The notes: generated by a model not told the origin, from the letters alone. Positions 20,626 through 32,120 are shown, counted from the stretch's first letter. The stretch is DNA of 64,000 nt from Siphonodentalium dalli (GCA_032622095.1 CP136062.1:226318578-226382577), one strand, 5' to 3'. Numbers and translations: made by a program.

Positions 20626-22057
20626 CTTTTAAAAAAAATTTATCAATAACAGTGAATTGTGGATGATAAAAACATTCTAAAATCACAATTACGTCATTTA
20701 GGCTGGTTGACATCCCTATAGTCACCTGTGCAATGTGCATATCAAATTACTTCATGAAAGTACCAACATAATAAAGCTATGTTGACGCAATAAACAGAAC
20801 GTTTATTAGGCAGGCTTTATGTACATATATATAGTCAACAGAGGTAGTAAGCAGTGGATAAATAGTTTTATTATATGCCTGCCTATAAAATAGCGGACAA
20901 TTACCGAAACGCAGATCGTTGTATGTATCTCTTAGAAGCCACAGTGAAATACGATGTCGTTATTTCACTGTAGCTTTCCGGCGTTTTATGCAAGCGCGAA
21001 TCATTACTACCATACATATGGGGCTCTCTCCTGTTTGTAAAACACTGACTGACGAACGCTCTTTATGTTTACCATATCCGGAATAGACGAACACGGAACA
21101 GTCGTTATTGTCCTGTGCCGAAGAAAAAGTGGAGAACTATTTCGTTACTGTGAATGGCTTTAAATTTGTTGGTATAAATTTTCGTGGTTCAGCCATTTAT
21201 GAATTGTTCATGGGTTCGTAAAAATCTTGGGTCCACCAGTACTAACTGTCGGCTCCAAAACCCCTACAATAACAATCAAGTCCAACTAATGGAAGTGCAG
21301 ACACCTCGGAGATCCGTCGGAAATTGCGCATCCGCACTGTAGGCGTATAATTAATTAGTATGTCGAGTGTCCAAGCTTTTGGTGATGACAATTGAGATTG
21401 CCAACGAGATTGTATTACACAAACCTATACATAACCTGGGTGAAAGTCATAACATAACTCCTTAGGCTTTGAATGTACATCGGGTTAATCATTAAACATA
21501 CCTCCCACATGACATTCTCAAAATAGCGACGCGATAGACAACATTTTTTGGGGGTTTTTAATTTTGTGCTGGAGTTCGTACTCAGTGATGTAATCATGCA
21601 TCATACTATTTTCTGTCCTTTTGAAAGTTTCAAAATCATGATATGCTTGAAAACATCATCTAACGCTGTCTACAATGTAGCTAAACCAGTGTCCTTATCT
21701 AAATTGGTGGCTGCTACCCCAAGACCAAACTCGCATGCTTTAGCTGTGAGAGAGAGGGCTACTGCCGGACCAATTTTTTTTTGCGACTGAATCCGTAACT
21801 AATTGCCAGATTGCAAGTTCATTTTGCCATTTCTCATATGGCAAATCTGCTGTAAGCTCAGCGGTTGTCTGTAGTTGTTCGTGTTCAATGTATCGATTTC
21901 TCGCTCTTCAACCACCACAAGTGTTGTTAATAGCAGCCTAAAACATGTTTTTCCGCAAGCACATTGCACCCAGTTGACAGCCTCGCTTTCAGTTTTTATT
22001 CGAACTTTCAGTGAATCTATCTGCAGGTCATAATTCCATTGCCATTTGATGGTACTA
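20626..22057. other. No supported feature
   Basis: 1.4 kb without a recognised repeat. ACGCTCTTTATGTTTACCATAT near 21055 recurs near 61440, so a diverged dispersed repeat may be present. Minus-strand frames near 21799-22200 include MITE sequence and are not genes. Confidence 0.4.
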
Positions 22058-22295
22058 TTAACAGACGGGAGCTGCGCTGATGCAGCAATAAAGATCCTGT
22101 GCCAGTGCATTCTCTTATATATGTGAGTCTCCCATAGGAGCCTCGCATATATAAGAGAATGCACTGGCTTATAAGGCCAAGGTAAATATTGATAGGCCAA
22201 TGTATTCTCTTATGTATGTGAGGCATATACAGAGAATGCATTGGCACAGGGTTTTTTCGCAAAATTTCACAAAGCTCCAGTCATGGAAGGGTTTA
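22058..22295 (+). mobile_element. C-family piggyBac-like MITE (copy 2)
   Basis: The left end is TTAA at 22058-22061 with a degenerate CAGACGGGAGCTGCGCTG. Diverged H modules lie at 22102-22167 (CAGTGCATTC arms) and 22197-22244 (shortened). The right end is GCTCCAGTCATGGAAGGG, then TTTA. CCTGTGCC and GGCACAGGG flank the H pair as in A. Confidence 0.75.
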
Positions 22296-23040
22296 CAAAC
22301 ATCAATATTTTTCATAACTATACCAGCAGCTGATCATTCTTTAACCAAATCAAGTCACTATCATCATCTCAGAACTCACATGATACCCCTCTATGAGACC
22401 TTGATACACTCCGAAGATTACAATCAAGGCCTGATACAAGGTTTCCGCTATACTGCATAGGTCCGTCAAACGAATCCACTTTGATCCAAAAAACAAAACA
22501 TTTTGAATCAGTATTTTCTAGTATGCCGACAGACCCGTTTAATCTCCAGCTATGCACATGAGTCTGCCGATTAGATCCTCGACGCCCGCCTATACCCCAC
22601 AACCCTCATCTAACGGTTTGTGCAAATACATGTATTCGTAAAGACAAACATTTATTTCAGATATATCGAATTGGGAAATTTCCAATCTATTCAGGGGATA
22701 TATAGACGAATAAAGCTTTGACTCATTATCCATAAAATAATTTATTTACGACCATACATTCTGTGAAAAAAGTGACTGGCACATTGTAAACAGGGCATTC
22801 ATTCCCACATCTTATACATTATACGAGCGATAACTCTACATTTGCTGCTTGGGCTATTTTCGTATCAGTACGTGACAGAGGACGCCCCGTTATTTGTGAA
22901 CAGAATTTTTTCTGCTGTTTATACATTTTCAAATAATAAATATCGGTAAGTGATTACATGTACTTGCATATAATATTTTATTCCTAGGCTCAAATTCTAA
23001 TGAATTGATAACTTAGAAAACATATCTAGATCTTCCCAGG
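22296..23040. other. No supported feature
   Basis: No recognised family, palindrome or coding sequence. The minus-strand 77-codon frame at 22369-22602 has no motif I recognise. Confidence 0.4.
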
Positions 23041-23370
23041 TGCAATGAAATGAGGGTTTCTGGATATTAAACGAGCACTACTGTTCAAGTTATGACATGA
23101 ACAGACACCAGACGGACCAAAATTCCCAACATTTCCATATAAACAAAGATGAATAACTCTAGAATGGAAAATATGAAAAAAAACGATGGAACCCTCTATT
23201 TAATGTCCTCATAGTAGTGAACATCCATAACTAATTTCATTGAGATCCGAGCACTACTGTTCAAGTTATGAATTGAACAGACATCGGACGGACGTACAGA
23301 TGCACGCACAGACGGACGGACAGGTGCCAAACAGTATACCCCCCTTTTTTTAAAAGGGGGTATAATTAAA
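23041..23370. repeat. J-like 176-bp tandem pair with GGACGG tail
   Basis: GAGCACTACTGTTCAAGTTATGA begins at 23073 and 23249, a 176-bp period. It is followed by GACGGACGGACAGGTGCC and then TATACCCCCCTTTTTTTAAA with an inverted GGGGGTATA. This matches the build of the other J-type elements. Confidence 0.6.
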
Positions 23371-23870
23371 AAAATCACCTATGGCTAGACGAACCATGTC
23401 CGCCAGTCATATCCAACGGGCCCAATATTTTTACCCTAGTGGAAACCCTGCCTAACAGCCCTGTCCATGATCAGATGTACGTCTTGAACACTGCCTGAGA
23501 GCCCTGTCCATGATCAAATGTACGTCTTGAACGCTGAATAAATGATTTAGAGTCTACTAGCCAGTTTCTTCCTTGATCGTCAAACCACAACCAGGGATTC
23601 CAATATGGGACAGCGGGTCCCTTTTAGGGTCCCAGCTTTCCCCTCACCCAAAGTTCCCCTCTGACATAATCTGATTATTCTCCTACCCGATCCACAGATT
23701 AATACCTACAAACATGTGTATCTGCCACTAAATAAAACCAACTGGGAGAAATAAATGATAAATTTATTTGCTCAAGAAAATAATACTTTTCCGGGCTAAA
23801 CACATTGATAATTATTTTTGCCTTAATCTGAAAGATGTCGAAGCAGACATCGCTAAATGATATGTGGTTG

Positions 23871-23985
23871 ATTCTACCTGATTACATTGATTCTGCCTGG
23901 TTACATTGATTCTGCCTGGTTACATTGATTCTACCTGGTTACATTGATTCTGCCTGGTTACATTGATTCTACCTGGTTACATTGC
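23871..23985. repeat. 19-bp minisatellite, 6 copies
   Basis: The unit ATTCTGCCTGGTTACATTG repeats with a C(T/A)(G/A)CC variant. The first copy reads TGATTACATTG. It is a simple tandem array. Confidence 0.9.
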
Positions 23986-23989
23986 AATT

Positions 23990-24235
23990 ATATTCTCAAC
24001 TAACACACTGTTCTGACTGGTTCTAATTAATAATTATGTAGATGAGGTCCAGATGTTAATAGCCACTGAAGAATGTAGTGAAGTTGGAGGTCAAAATAAA
24101 TTGCGAACTTTTAACATTTTCCTCTACTGTTGATGGTGGAGGTAAGAAAAATTGTCAGTTATACTTATTTTACCCTCCAATTTAATTTAACTTGACATTT
24201 TGTCACACAGTTTACGGTACCTATCAATGTTTATA
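23990..24235 (+). repeat. Duplicated block S (copy 1)
   Basis: Shares CTCAACTAACAC, TTCTGACTGGTTC, GCCACTGAAGAATG, GTAGTGAAGT and GTTTACGGTAC with 47553-47950. A further matching piece (CAGGGGTACCATT...GAAACCCTGCCA) lies at 24860-24900 here and 48005-48045 there. Copy 2 contains an A insertion. Confidence 0.6.
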
Positions 24236-24359
24236 TGTCGCGCCAAATGACAACGTCCTTACATTAACCCTTAAAATTGTCAAAAAAATAAAACACAATA
24301 ATATCATTCCTTGACTTTATCGCGATGTACTTATATTACTGTTGATATTCAGAACTTAT

Positions 24360-24520
24360 TCAGAATAATTTTGCTCAAAGTAGTTATTTTTTTATGAATA
24401 TTAATCCAAAATGACAACACACACCGTGCGGTGTTAGTAGAATGCTAGATTCCCCAGGTTTGCATAGAGCCTGAGTACTAACTTATAAGTTTCATGCACC
24501 CGAAGTGCATAATATGTCTT
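24360..24520 (+). repeat. Duplicated block P (copy 2)
   Basis: Matches 7960-8395: TTTTGCTCAAAGTAGTTATTTT, GACAACACACACCG, GTTAGTAGAATGC and GCATAATATGTCTTTAA. A B element occupies the TTAA that is vacant in copy 1. Confidence 0.65.
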
Positions 24521-24643
24521 TAACCCTTTGGAGTGCCAGGTCGATTTTTGTATCAACCCATATACCCTGTGCCAATGCATTCTCTTATATATGCGAGTCG
24601 ACCATAGGTCACCTCGCATATATAAGAGAATGCATTGGCCTAA

Positions 24644-24686
<43 letters not shown>

Positions 24687-24777
24687 TTTTAATAATTTAT
24701 TCTTATTATATTCTTTAACAGACTTATTTTGTAGGTTTAGGGCCGATGAGATCGGCCCCTGGCACTCAAAGGGTTAA
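24520..24777 (+). mobile_element. B-family MITE, poly-T form (copy 5)
   Basis: 258 bp with TTAA both sides, H at 24572-24638, and a T tract of about 36 at 24646-24682. Ends are CCCTTTGGAGTGCCAGG and CCTGGCACTCAAAGGG. The interior shows the same deletion as the copy at 26161, so the two are close relatives. Confidence 0.9.
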
Positions 24778-25073
24778 TTTACCGAGTGACTTACTAAATA
24801 CTATTACATATTAGATATTCACAGATTGTTAATGGACTGAGATTTCTCCCAGTGGCCACAGGGGTACCATTCCCCCAACCACCAGCAGAAACCCTGCCAC
24901 AGCCTGAAGTCTGTATCGACCAAATCAGTCTATGAACCCAATGCTCTTTAGGTGTACTTTACAGAATACCGATTGATAATTAATTTCATCCTTGTGGGAC
25001 CAACCCTTCATTCTGGGGTAATTTGTTCAGTGAGGGTGTGTGCACAGTGCAATCGGTTTTATTCAAGCCTTGA

Positions 25074-25317
25074 AATAGGGTGTCTGTCATTTGCAGAATG
25101 AGGTCCCCAGAGGGTGTATTTAGTGATGCTACCCCGCATAGCGGGCTAGCATCACCAAATTCACCCTCTGGGGACCTCATTCTGCTTACACCTCAGCAGA
25201 ATGAGGTTCCCAGAGGGTGAATTTGGTGATGCTAGCCCACTATGCGGATTAGCATCACTAAATTCACCCTCTGGGGACGTCATTCTGCAAATGACAGACA
25301 CCCTATTTCAAGGCTTG
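25074..25317. mobile_element. D-family hAT-like MITE, minimal double hairpin
   Basis: The 8-bp target duplication GTTTTATT (25066-25073, 25318-25325) is perfect. Ends are CAAGCCTTGAAATAGGGTG and its exact inverse. Two hairpins with GAATGAGGTCCCCAGAGGG arms are joined by CTTACACCTCAGC, with almost no spacer. This copy defines the family boundary and the TSD length expected for hAT elements. Confidence 0.92.
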
Positions 25318-25567
25318 GTTTTATTACAATTTAATCATAAGCTTCGATCATGCTCAAACATCACATTTCTTAGTATCTCATACTGTTTTACAGCAAAATA
25401 ATTCATTGAACATGCAAGTGAACATAAACATGACCAAAGAGCTATAAATTCTACCTAAATCTCCATGTTCCATTCTTACTTTCATACTAAGTTGCTGTGA
25501 TACCTAAGTTTGTATAGGAATAGAATGCAGGCAAAAATTCCAGTAATTACCAGTTCCCCATGAGCAC

Positions 25568-26026
25568 TGGGCCTGAGAATAAGGTGCCTGTCATTTGCAG
25601 AATGAGGTCCCCAGAGGGTGAATTTAGTGACGCTATCCCGCATTGTGGGCTAGCATCACTAAATTCACCCACTGGGGACCTCATTCTCTTAGGCCTCATC
25701 TTCTCTGGAAAGTTTCTTTATTATCAAATTTCTATAGAAACTTCTTCACATAAATTCTAATTCTTTTTTAGTTTAGTTTCTCTATATCCCCAAATTGGCA
25801 GACGACACATTGCATAATCGAGGTTCCCAATGGGTGTACATCACAATATTCATCATTTGGGAACTTCAATCTGAGTCTATGTCTCCCAAAGCAGATGAGG
25901 CCATGCAAAATGAGGTCCCAAGAGGGTGAATTTAGTGATGCTAGCCCACGATGCGGGATAACATCACTAAATTCACCCTCCGGGGACCTCATTCTGCAAA
26001 TGACAGGCACCTTATTCTCAGGCCGG
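25568..26026. mobile_element. D-family hAT-like MITE, D1 spacer
   Basis: The 8-bp duplication is ATGAGCAC (25560-25567) and ATGAACAC (26027-26034), with one mismatch. The ends carry GGCCTGAGAATAAGGTGCCTG and its inverse. Hairpins lie near 25600-25685 and 25908-25995 with the D1 spacer between. The 459-bp copy is intact. Confidence 0.88.
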
Positions 26027-26160
26027 ATGAACACTGGTGTCTCAGACATTTAGAATCAATTGTGTTCAGTCCATGCCAAAAGCTCACCAGTGTATATATA
26101 GCCAACATGTATCTTAAAATTTTTCTTTTATGTTCTAAACTGAAAGTCCATTTATTAATG

Positions 26161-26414
26161 TTAACCCTTTGAGTGCCAGGTCGATTTTTGTATCAACCCA
26201 TATACCCTGTGCCAATGCATTCTCTTATATATGCGAGTCGACCATAGGTCGCCTCGCATATATAAGAGAATGCATTGGCCTAACCATTTTTTTTTTTTTT
26301 TTTTTTTTTTTTACAATTTTTTACAATTTTAATAATTTATTCTTATATTCTTTAACAGACTTATTTTGTAGGTTTAGGGCCGATGAGATCGGCCCCTGGC
26401 ACTCAAAGGGTTAA
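26161..26414 (+). mobile_element. B-family MITE, poly-T form (copy 6)
   Basis: 254 bp, TTAA both sides, H at 26212-26278, T tract 26287-26312. It is nearly identical to 24520-24777 apart from the T tract and a few positions, which implies recent amplification of this deletion derivative. Confidence 0.92.
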
Positions 26415-26424
26415 GGTACTCAAT

Positions 26425-26750
26425 CCAATTTTGATGGTCCCCACATAATAATATTTTTGAACTGCTGCTTCAGTTATCAGAATCAATTAATTGCCCAAAA
26501 ATAATGCTAACCACAGTTAACTATAGTATAAAAATGCCCGAAATGTGTTATTTATCAACATGTTGTTCGACGAAATTTGGCCTTATTATCAACACAAAGC
26601 CTCCTGCTTTTAGAGCTAACCATGCATCTTCATCTGCAATTTGGTCTGAGACCGTCGGCTCATCCACTTTTTACTGGCCACTAATAAGTCTGGTGAAAAA
26701 TAACAGATTTCAAAAATTTATATCTAATAACACTGAGCTTTGATAGAAGA
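26425..26750. mobile_element. L-family fragment
   Basis: Shares AGTTATCAGAA, CAAAAATAATGCTAACCAC, GTGTTAT and AAAATAACAGATTT plus CTGAGCTTTGAT with the L element at 4152-4775. The left arm is mostly missing. Confidence 0.55.
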
Positions 26751-27334
26751 ACTTGGACCATATATATCAAAAACCCGGAAGAACTCGGACCCCCAATCCA
26801 ATCCCCCACCCCACCCACCCCCCCCCCAGACAGTGTGGGTGGCCAAATTGTCCAATGACCTAAAGCACTGAATATAATTGACAGTGCCAATGAAGTTATG
26901 TGATTTAAAATTTAAAAATTGATTTTCAAAGGTAATTTCTGCTGCCTTCAGTCAAAGTGATTCATATTAAGTTTCCCATTTAAATGCCCCATGTGTCTTG
27001 GATGAATTGTTTACAATTCCTGTTATCAACGGCAATTCCAGGGGTGTGCGGGGACAATTTGTTATAATGTCAATTCCCGTTACATGAACTGCATTTCAAT
27101 GAAGAACACGCAAAGCCAACCAGTACACTTGCACCGAAGTATGTTTTTTAAATTGATTCACTTTGAATTGCATGTCTCGCTTATTAGTGATATTTTCCCG
27201 ATTAAATTATCAGGCAGAGAAATTGGTCTTTTGACAAAGATGAAAATTGTTCGCAGTTCTAGACAAGACACTTACAAATCAATCAATGTTGACAATGGTG
27301 TAAATCAAAACATGTCAATTAACAAAACACGTCA
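26751..27334. other. Largely unrecognised
   Basis: Starts with a C-rich tract at 26810-26829. Later it contains AGAAATTGGTCTTTTGACAAAGATGAAAAT near 27217, a word that recurs near 28805, 29495 and 30978. No coding sequence was identified. Confidence 0.4.
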
Positions 27335-27395
27335 ATTATCAGACAAAATGAAAGTGTCAATGACACTGTAGCTCAACTTGGGGAGGAGTTAAGGT
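27335..27395 (+). repeat. Duplicated block R (copy 1)
   Basis: AATGAAAGTGTCAATGACACTG and GGAGGAGTTA match 35707-35752. Both are followed by K-type repeats, so R and K are probably parts of one duplicated unit, split here by the A element. Confidence 0.55.
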
Positions 27396-27577
27396 GTTTG
27401 TTTCCCTGTCTAAGCTATCTCCAGAAGTGAAAAATTTAAATGGACAAACACAGAAATATGCGGTCTTCAGATATTATAGATTCCCTCAGGTGGTGCACAA
27501 CTTAACAATTAAGTAGTTTTCTGTGTAAGTCTGTCTAAACCTTCCACCTCCTGACACAGCTAAGGCATGCAAACCCC

Positions 27578-27964
27578 TTAACCCTTTACCCAACAGAAGG
27601 GCCCTGTGCCAATGCATTCTCTTATATATGCGAGTCGACCATAGGTCGCCTCGCATATATAAGAGAATGCATTGGCTTAACACATTACAAAATATAAAAT
27701 TGTTAAAGAATGTAAGAAAATGGTAAAAAGTGTTAAAAAAAGATTTTTTTAGGCCAATGCATTCTCTTATATATGGGAGGCGACCTATGGTCGACTCGCA
27801 TATATAAGAGAATGCATTGGCACAGGGCGTAACTGTAACTATCACAATGTGGTCAAGGAGCCGGTTCCAATGATATACATATTTGTATGGTTCTATTGAG
27901 ACAGACCAAAGATATTTTAGGCTGTTGAAGCTTTATTTGGCCGGTTTGTTGGGTAAAGGGTTAA
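27578..27964 (+). mobile_element. A-family piggyBac-like MITE (copy 5)
   Basis: 387 bp, TTAA at 27578-27581 and 27961-27964, H at 27609-27675 and 27754-27820. It has one GGCCGG fewer at the right end than copies 4 and 9. The second H carries one arm substitution (ATATGGGAGG). Confidence 0.92.
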
Positions 27965-27984
27965 GTCAAAAATTTATAGCAAAG

Positions 27985-28600
27985 GGCCTCTAGTGTGTAG
28001 ATGAAATTATTTTCATTTAAAACATTTCACCAATAAATGTGGGCTGCAGGGTTTGAAATCCAAGATGGCTGGCGACCATGCTTTTAACACATTTCGGAAA
28101 TAATCAATGGCTCCCAACTAGTGGTCCCCCCGAAGATCCATATGAAGTTTTGTGATGGTTGGATGAGGGGTGTGGTCTGTAGGTTGTGCCAATGGATTTA
28201 GTCATACAAAGAGAAAGATTCAAGATGGCTGCTGTAGGCCATTTTTTTCATCGAAAATCGTTTCAAATTAGATAGCTCCCATCTAGGGGTGCATGATCCT
28301 AAACATGCCTGTAAATTGTCAAAACAATGCTCCAAAAAATGTGGGCTGCAGGGTGTGCTGATGGATTCAAATTTGAATCCAAGAATTTGAATCCAAGAAA
28401 GCAAGCTGCTCGGGCACCGATGTTTTTTAATGAATTTCGGAAAAACCTGTTGGCTCCCATCTTGAGGTCATCCTGAAGATCCTTATGAGGATTGGATGAG
28501 GGATGTGGCCTGTAGGGTGAGCCAAATTAAATTGTTGACAGATGGACAGACGGATGCTAATCCATATGACAATAGCCAACCCATGGCAATACTCAAACTT
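27985..28600. repeat. K-family degenerate tandem units (copy 1)
   Basis: Imperfect ~180-200-bp units contain CCAAGATGGCTG, a GGCCAT word, GGCTCCCATCT, GAAGATCC and GGATGAGGG(G/A)TGTGG. A GACAGATGGACAGACGG tail closes the element near 28540. The partner is at 35770-36200. Confidence 0.6.
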
Positions 28601-28894
28601 TCATTAAGTTGAGTTAAAAATTAATTGGCATCCATTAAATCGTGTAGGAAACATTATTCAGTATCAGTTCATGTTATGACAGCAATTATCGCTGTAAACA
28701 CAGGCAGATAATTTGTAGACTTGCACTAAAAGTGTTTTACTCAGAATTGCGGGTTTCAAATATTATTTAGTTCAGAAAAATCTTTGCAACTAAATTAGCA
28801 GACAGAAAAAATTTATCTTGTGACAAAGATAAAAATCGGTGAGCGTATCAACAGCTCTAACTGAGATTTCAAAACATGCATATATACATGCACT

Positions 28895-29380
28895 CCTGGT
28901 CTAGTGGTCCTGCTAATGTGCTATGATGTTGGTGGTTCCTGCTGAATTGCTATTATGCTATTAGGGCAAAAAAGTACCATTATTTTATCTCAAGTTGTAA
29001 TTTTCACGGTGTTTGGATAATCTAAATATATACAGGAAAAGCCATTATGTGTATCAAACATTCAAAAACATATATATTGTGAAATATTTTAACACTGGTT
29101 GTATTAGTTGTTGCAACTCGACTATAATCAAGGTGGCTATTCTCGTCGTTTTGCAAACACCATCGTAGCCATTATTATTTTTTCCAATAATATATATGTT
29201 CTTGAATGTTTCATACAGACACTGGTTTTTTTCTTGAATAACTTGGCTCAGCCAAACACTGCAAAAATGACAACTTAAGAAAAACAACGGTACTTTTTTT
29301 GTAACAGCATCAGTTTGCCCTTCCAGCATCCTAGCAATTCAACAGGACACCAACATCATAGCAGGCCCACTTGGCCAGGG
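28895..29380. mobile_element. G-family inverted-repeat element (copy 2)
   Basis: The left end CCTGGTCTAGTGG...GATGTTGGTGG...CCTGCTGAATT pairs with the right end AATTCAACAGGAC..CCAACATC...GGCCAGG. The interior matches 10870-11240 (AAGTTGT(A/C)ATTTTC, CATTCAA(G)AACATATATAT). Confidence 0.65.
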
Positions 29381-30100
29381 GTGATGTAGTCAACAAGTAT
29401 GACTGCACTAAAAGAGCTTTCAATTGTTGTACTCAGAATATCATCACATCTCGACAAAAAGAGTTTAGTTTAGTTTTTTCGATTAAATTAGCAGACAGAA
29501 AAATTGCTCCTGTGACAAAAATGAAAATCGGTTAACAGAAATAGACAGACCTAGCTGATATTTCACCCACTCAGATAAGCCGTTCAAGTCACCTTACTAA
29601 TCAATGTTGTCTCACAAAAATCAGTGACCGTATCAATCATGTTAATTATCTAGATCAATAAATGTCGCCTGCGCTAAAATCAGTGAATGGATGGACAGTT
29701 CAAGACAAGAAAACCAGTCAGAAATGGTAACACCTTCAAGATCATATTATTAGGCATACATATAAATTACAATATAAAATATATTGGTTTCATGAATGCA
29801 CCGAAATTAAACTACATCTTCTGAAAATGATACTTGATGTCTTGGTTATATTACTAATTATCTTGGAAAATGTCCCCAGAAAAACATTGGATGTCACCTT
29901 TTGTTTATATTGTGGGAATATGACATTACTCGACTTCCTTCCACTACAATTTCCTAAAATAACACTTATCGTGTGAAACCCGAAATGTTTTGTCCTGCAA
30001 GATATCCCATAGCTCCATTGACATAGCCAGATCAGCCTGACAGTATACACCCATAGGGCGTAATGAGATTTCACCCACTCATACAAGAAACTGATCATTT
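29381..30100. other. Locally duplicated, non-coding
   Basis: Repeats the AATTAGCAGACAGAAAAATTG and GACAAAAATGAAAATCGGTTA words seen at 28796 and 30968, and CTAGCTGATATTT(C/A)ACCCACTC seen again at 30855. This suggests old tandem duplication of a 0.7-1.5-kb unit. A 102-codon minus frame (29790-30098) has no recognisable motif. Confidence 0.45.
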
Positions 30101-30545
30101 CACCCTATAAATCAGTGTTGACTCACTAAAGTCACACTAAAAATCAGTGTTGACTCACAAAAGTCATGCTAAAAATCAGTGTTGACTCACTAAAGTCACC
30201 CTACAAATCAGTGTTGACTCACTAAAGTCACCCTACAAATCAGTGTTGACTCATTAAAGTCACCCTACAAATCAGTGTTGACTCACAATAGTCACCCTAC
30301 AAATCAGTGTTGACTCATTAAAGTCACCCTACAAATCAGTGTTGACTCACAAAAGTCATACTAAAAATCAGTGTTGACTCACTAAAGTCACCCTACAAAT
30401 TAGTGTTGACTCACTAATGTCACACTGCAAATTAGTGTTGACTCACTAAAGTCACCCTACAAATCAGTGTTGACTCACTAAAGTCATCCTACAAATCAGT
30501 GTTGACTCACTAAAGTCACCCTACAAATCAGTGTTGACTCACTAC
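30101..30545. repeat. 32-bp minisatellite, about 13.5 copies
   Basis: The unit is AAATCAGTGTTGACTCACTA plus AAGTCACCCTAC. Variant positions are CACTAAAG/CACAAAAG/CATTAAAG and CACCCTAC/CATACTAA. There are no spacers between units, so it is not CRISPR-like. Confidence 0.93.
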
Positions 30546-30550
30546 ACTGC

Positions 30551-30856
30551 TAGAGTAATGCTCTAATTAATCGACTGCTTAACCACAGCAGAATTATGGG
30601 TAACTTTTCAGTATTTAGTCGGAAATATTGCTTGTTGCCATTCATCGGAAAGCTCTCAGGGAGAGCTTTCCGATGAATGGCAGCAAGCAATATTTCTGAC
30701 TAAATCCTGAAAAATATGGCTTGTTGCCATTCATCGGAAAGCTCTCAGGGAGAGCTTTCCGATGAATGGCAACAAGCAATATTTCTGACTAAATCCTGAA
30801 AAGTTACCCATAATTCTGCTGTGGTTAAGCAGTCGATTAATTAGAGCATTACTCTA
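30551..30856. mobile_element. E-family element with duplicated central hairpin
   Basis: TA at both sides. Ends GAGTAATGCTCTAATTAATC and the inverse. The central stem GGCTTGTTGCCATTCATCGG/GAGCTTTCCGATGAATGGC occurs twice (near 30629-30700 and 30718-30785), giving 306 bp. It is inserted beside the 32-bp array, splitting sequence that resembles 29545-29600. Confidence 0.85.
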
Positions 30857-31151
30857 GCTGATATTTAACCCACTCAGATCAGAAGCTGTTAAACTCACCT
30901 TACCAATCAGTGTTGACTCAATTTCATGTCTCAAATAATAGTTCAGTTATATACTCTTTTTTTTAGATTAAATTAGCCGACAGAAAAATTGGTCTTGCGA
31001 CAAAGATGAAAATCGGTTAGCTAGCTGATATTTGACCCACTCCAATAAGAAACTGTTCAACTAACCAGCTAGGTCAATTATCTGACAGCGAAACGAAATG
31101 GCATCTGTAGAAATCGTGTAGGAAACATTATATTCTCTGATGGAACAGCGG

Positions 31152-31597
31152 TATGTCTGCAAATAGTGTGTCTGTCATTTACAGATTGAGGTCCCCAGAG
31201 GGTGAATTTAGTGACACTATCCTGTAGGGTGGGCTAGCATCACCAAATTCACCCTCTGTGAACCTCATTCTGCTTAGGCCTCAACTTGCTACGGGAAACC
31301 TAGGATCAGATTGAAGTTCCCCAGTTGAAGTTGGTGATGTTCACCCATTAGTCACCTCGATTATGCATTTTATCTTCTGTAAATTAGGAGGATATAGAAA
31401 CTTTCAAGATGGGGAAAAAGTAACAAAAACAATGTTAATTTGACACTATAGATACTTCCCAGAAGATGAGGCCTAATCAGAATGTGGTCCCCAGAGGGTG
31501 TGTTTGGTGATGCTGCCCGCTGTATTGGATAGCATCACTAAATTCACCCAGTGGGGACCTCCTTCTGCAAATGACAGACACAATAATGGCAGGCTGG
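31152..31597. mobile_element. D-family hAT-like MITE, D2 spacer
   Basis: TCTGCAAATAGTGTGTCTGTC starts it and GACAGACACAATAATGGCAG ends it. The flanks AACAGCGG and TACAGTGG match at 6 of 8 positions. Hairpins are near 31185-31270 and 31475-31567, with the D2 spacer between. Confidence 0.75.
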
Positions 31598-31599
31598 TA

Positions 31600-31985
31600 C
31601 AGTGGTCATGCTAAATTAAGTTCCGGAAATGATTCAAGGATGTCGTCGAGAGCAATTAGGTCAAATTGACCAATTATTATCATACTGGCCTCCGGAGCAG
31701 CAGGAAAAAACAAGCGCAAAATCAAACTAATGACCTGATTAGATATCTAGAGTTACAGCAAAACGGATTCGCCAGAAGGGAGTATTGCATCTAAAGAAAG
31801 ACATCCGTTTGCGGGAGAGCTTGTTCCTAATCAAGGAGCCAATTAAATCCCACTTTAAATTAACCGCGATTTATAGGATAAGTACGAATGAGTAGTGGTA
31901 CCATCTATAAATAGCTAATATAGGTCATCTGATATGAAGCTATGGAAGCCTGATTACGATCCTATACATAAATGGTAATAAACAT
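31600..31985. other. No supported feature
   Basis: Unique-looking sequence of about 385 bp between two D copies. No motif was recognised. Confidence 0.4.
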
Positions 31986-31987
31986 AC

Positions 31988-32118
31988 CAGGCCTGAGCAT
32001 AAGGTGCCTGTCATTTACTGAATGAGGTCCCCAGAGGGTGAATTTGGTGACGCTATCCTGCACAGTGGGCTAACATCACCAAAATCACCCTCTGGGGACC
32101 TCATTCGTCTTAGGCCTC
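31988..32118. mobile_element. D-family left part, truncated
   Basis: AGGCCTGAGCATAAGGTGCC, the first hairpin and TTAGGCCTCATC are present. The element then stops at an E fragment. The right part is missing. Confidence 0.75.
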
Positions 32119-32120
32119 AT

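Noticed and set aside
29790-30098. 102-codon minus frame
   Set aside because: No recognisable domain, in a locally duplicated AT-rich area; length is within chance for this window.
30101-30545. CRISPR-like repeated 32-mers
   Set aside because: Units are directly adjacent without spacers and the genome is eukaryotic; it is a minisatellite.
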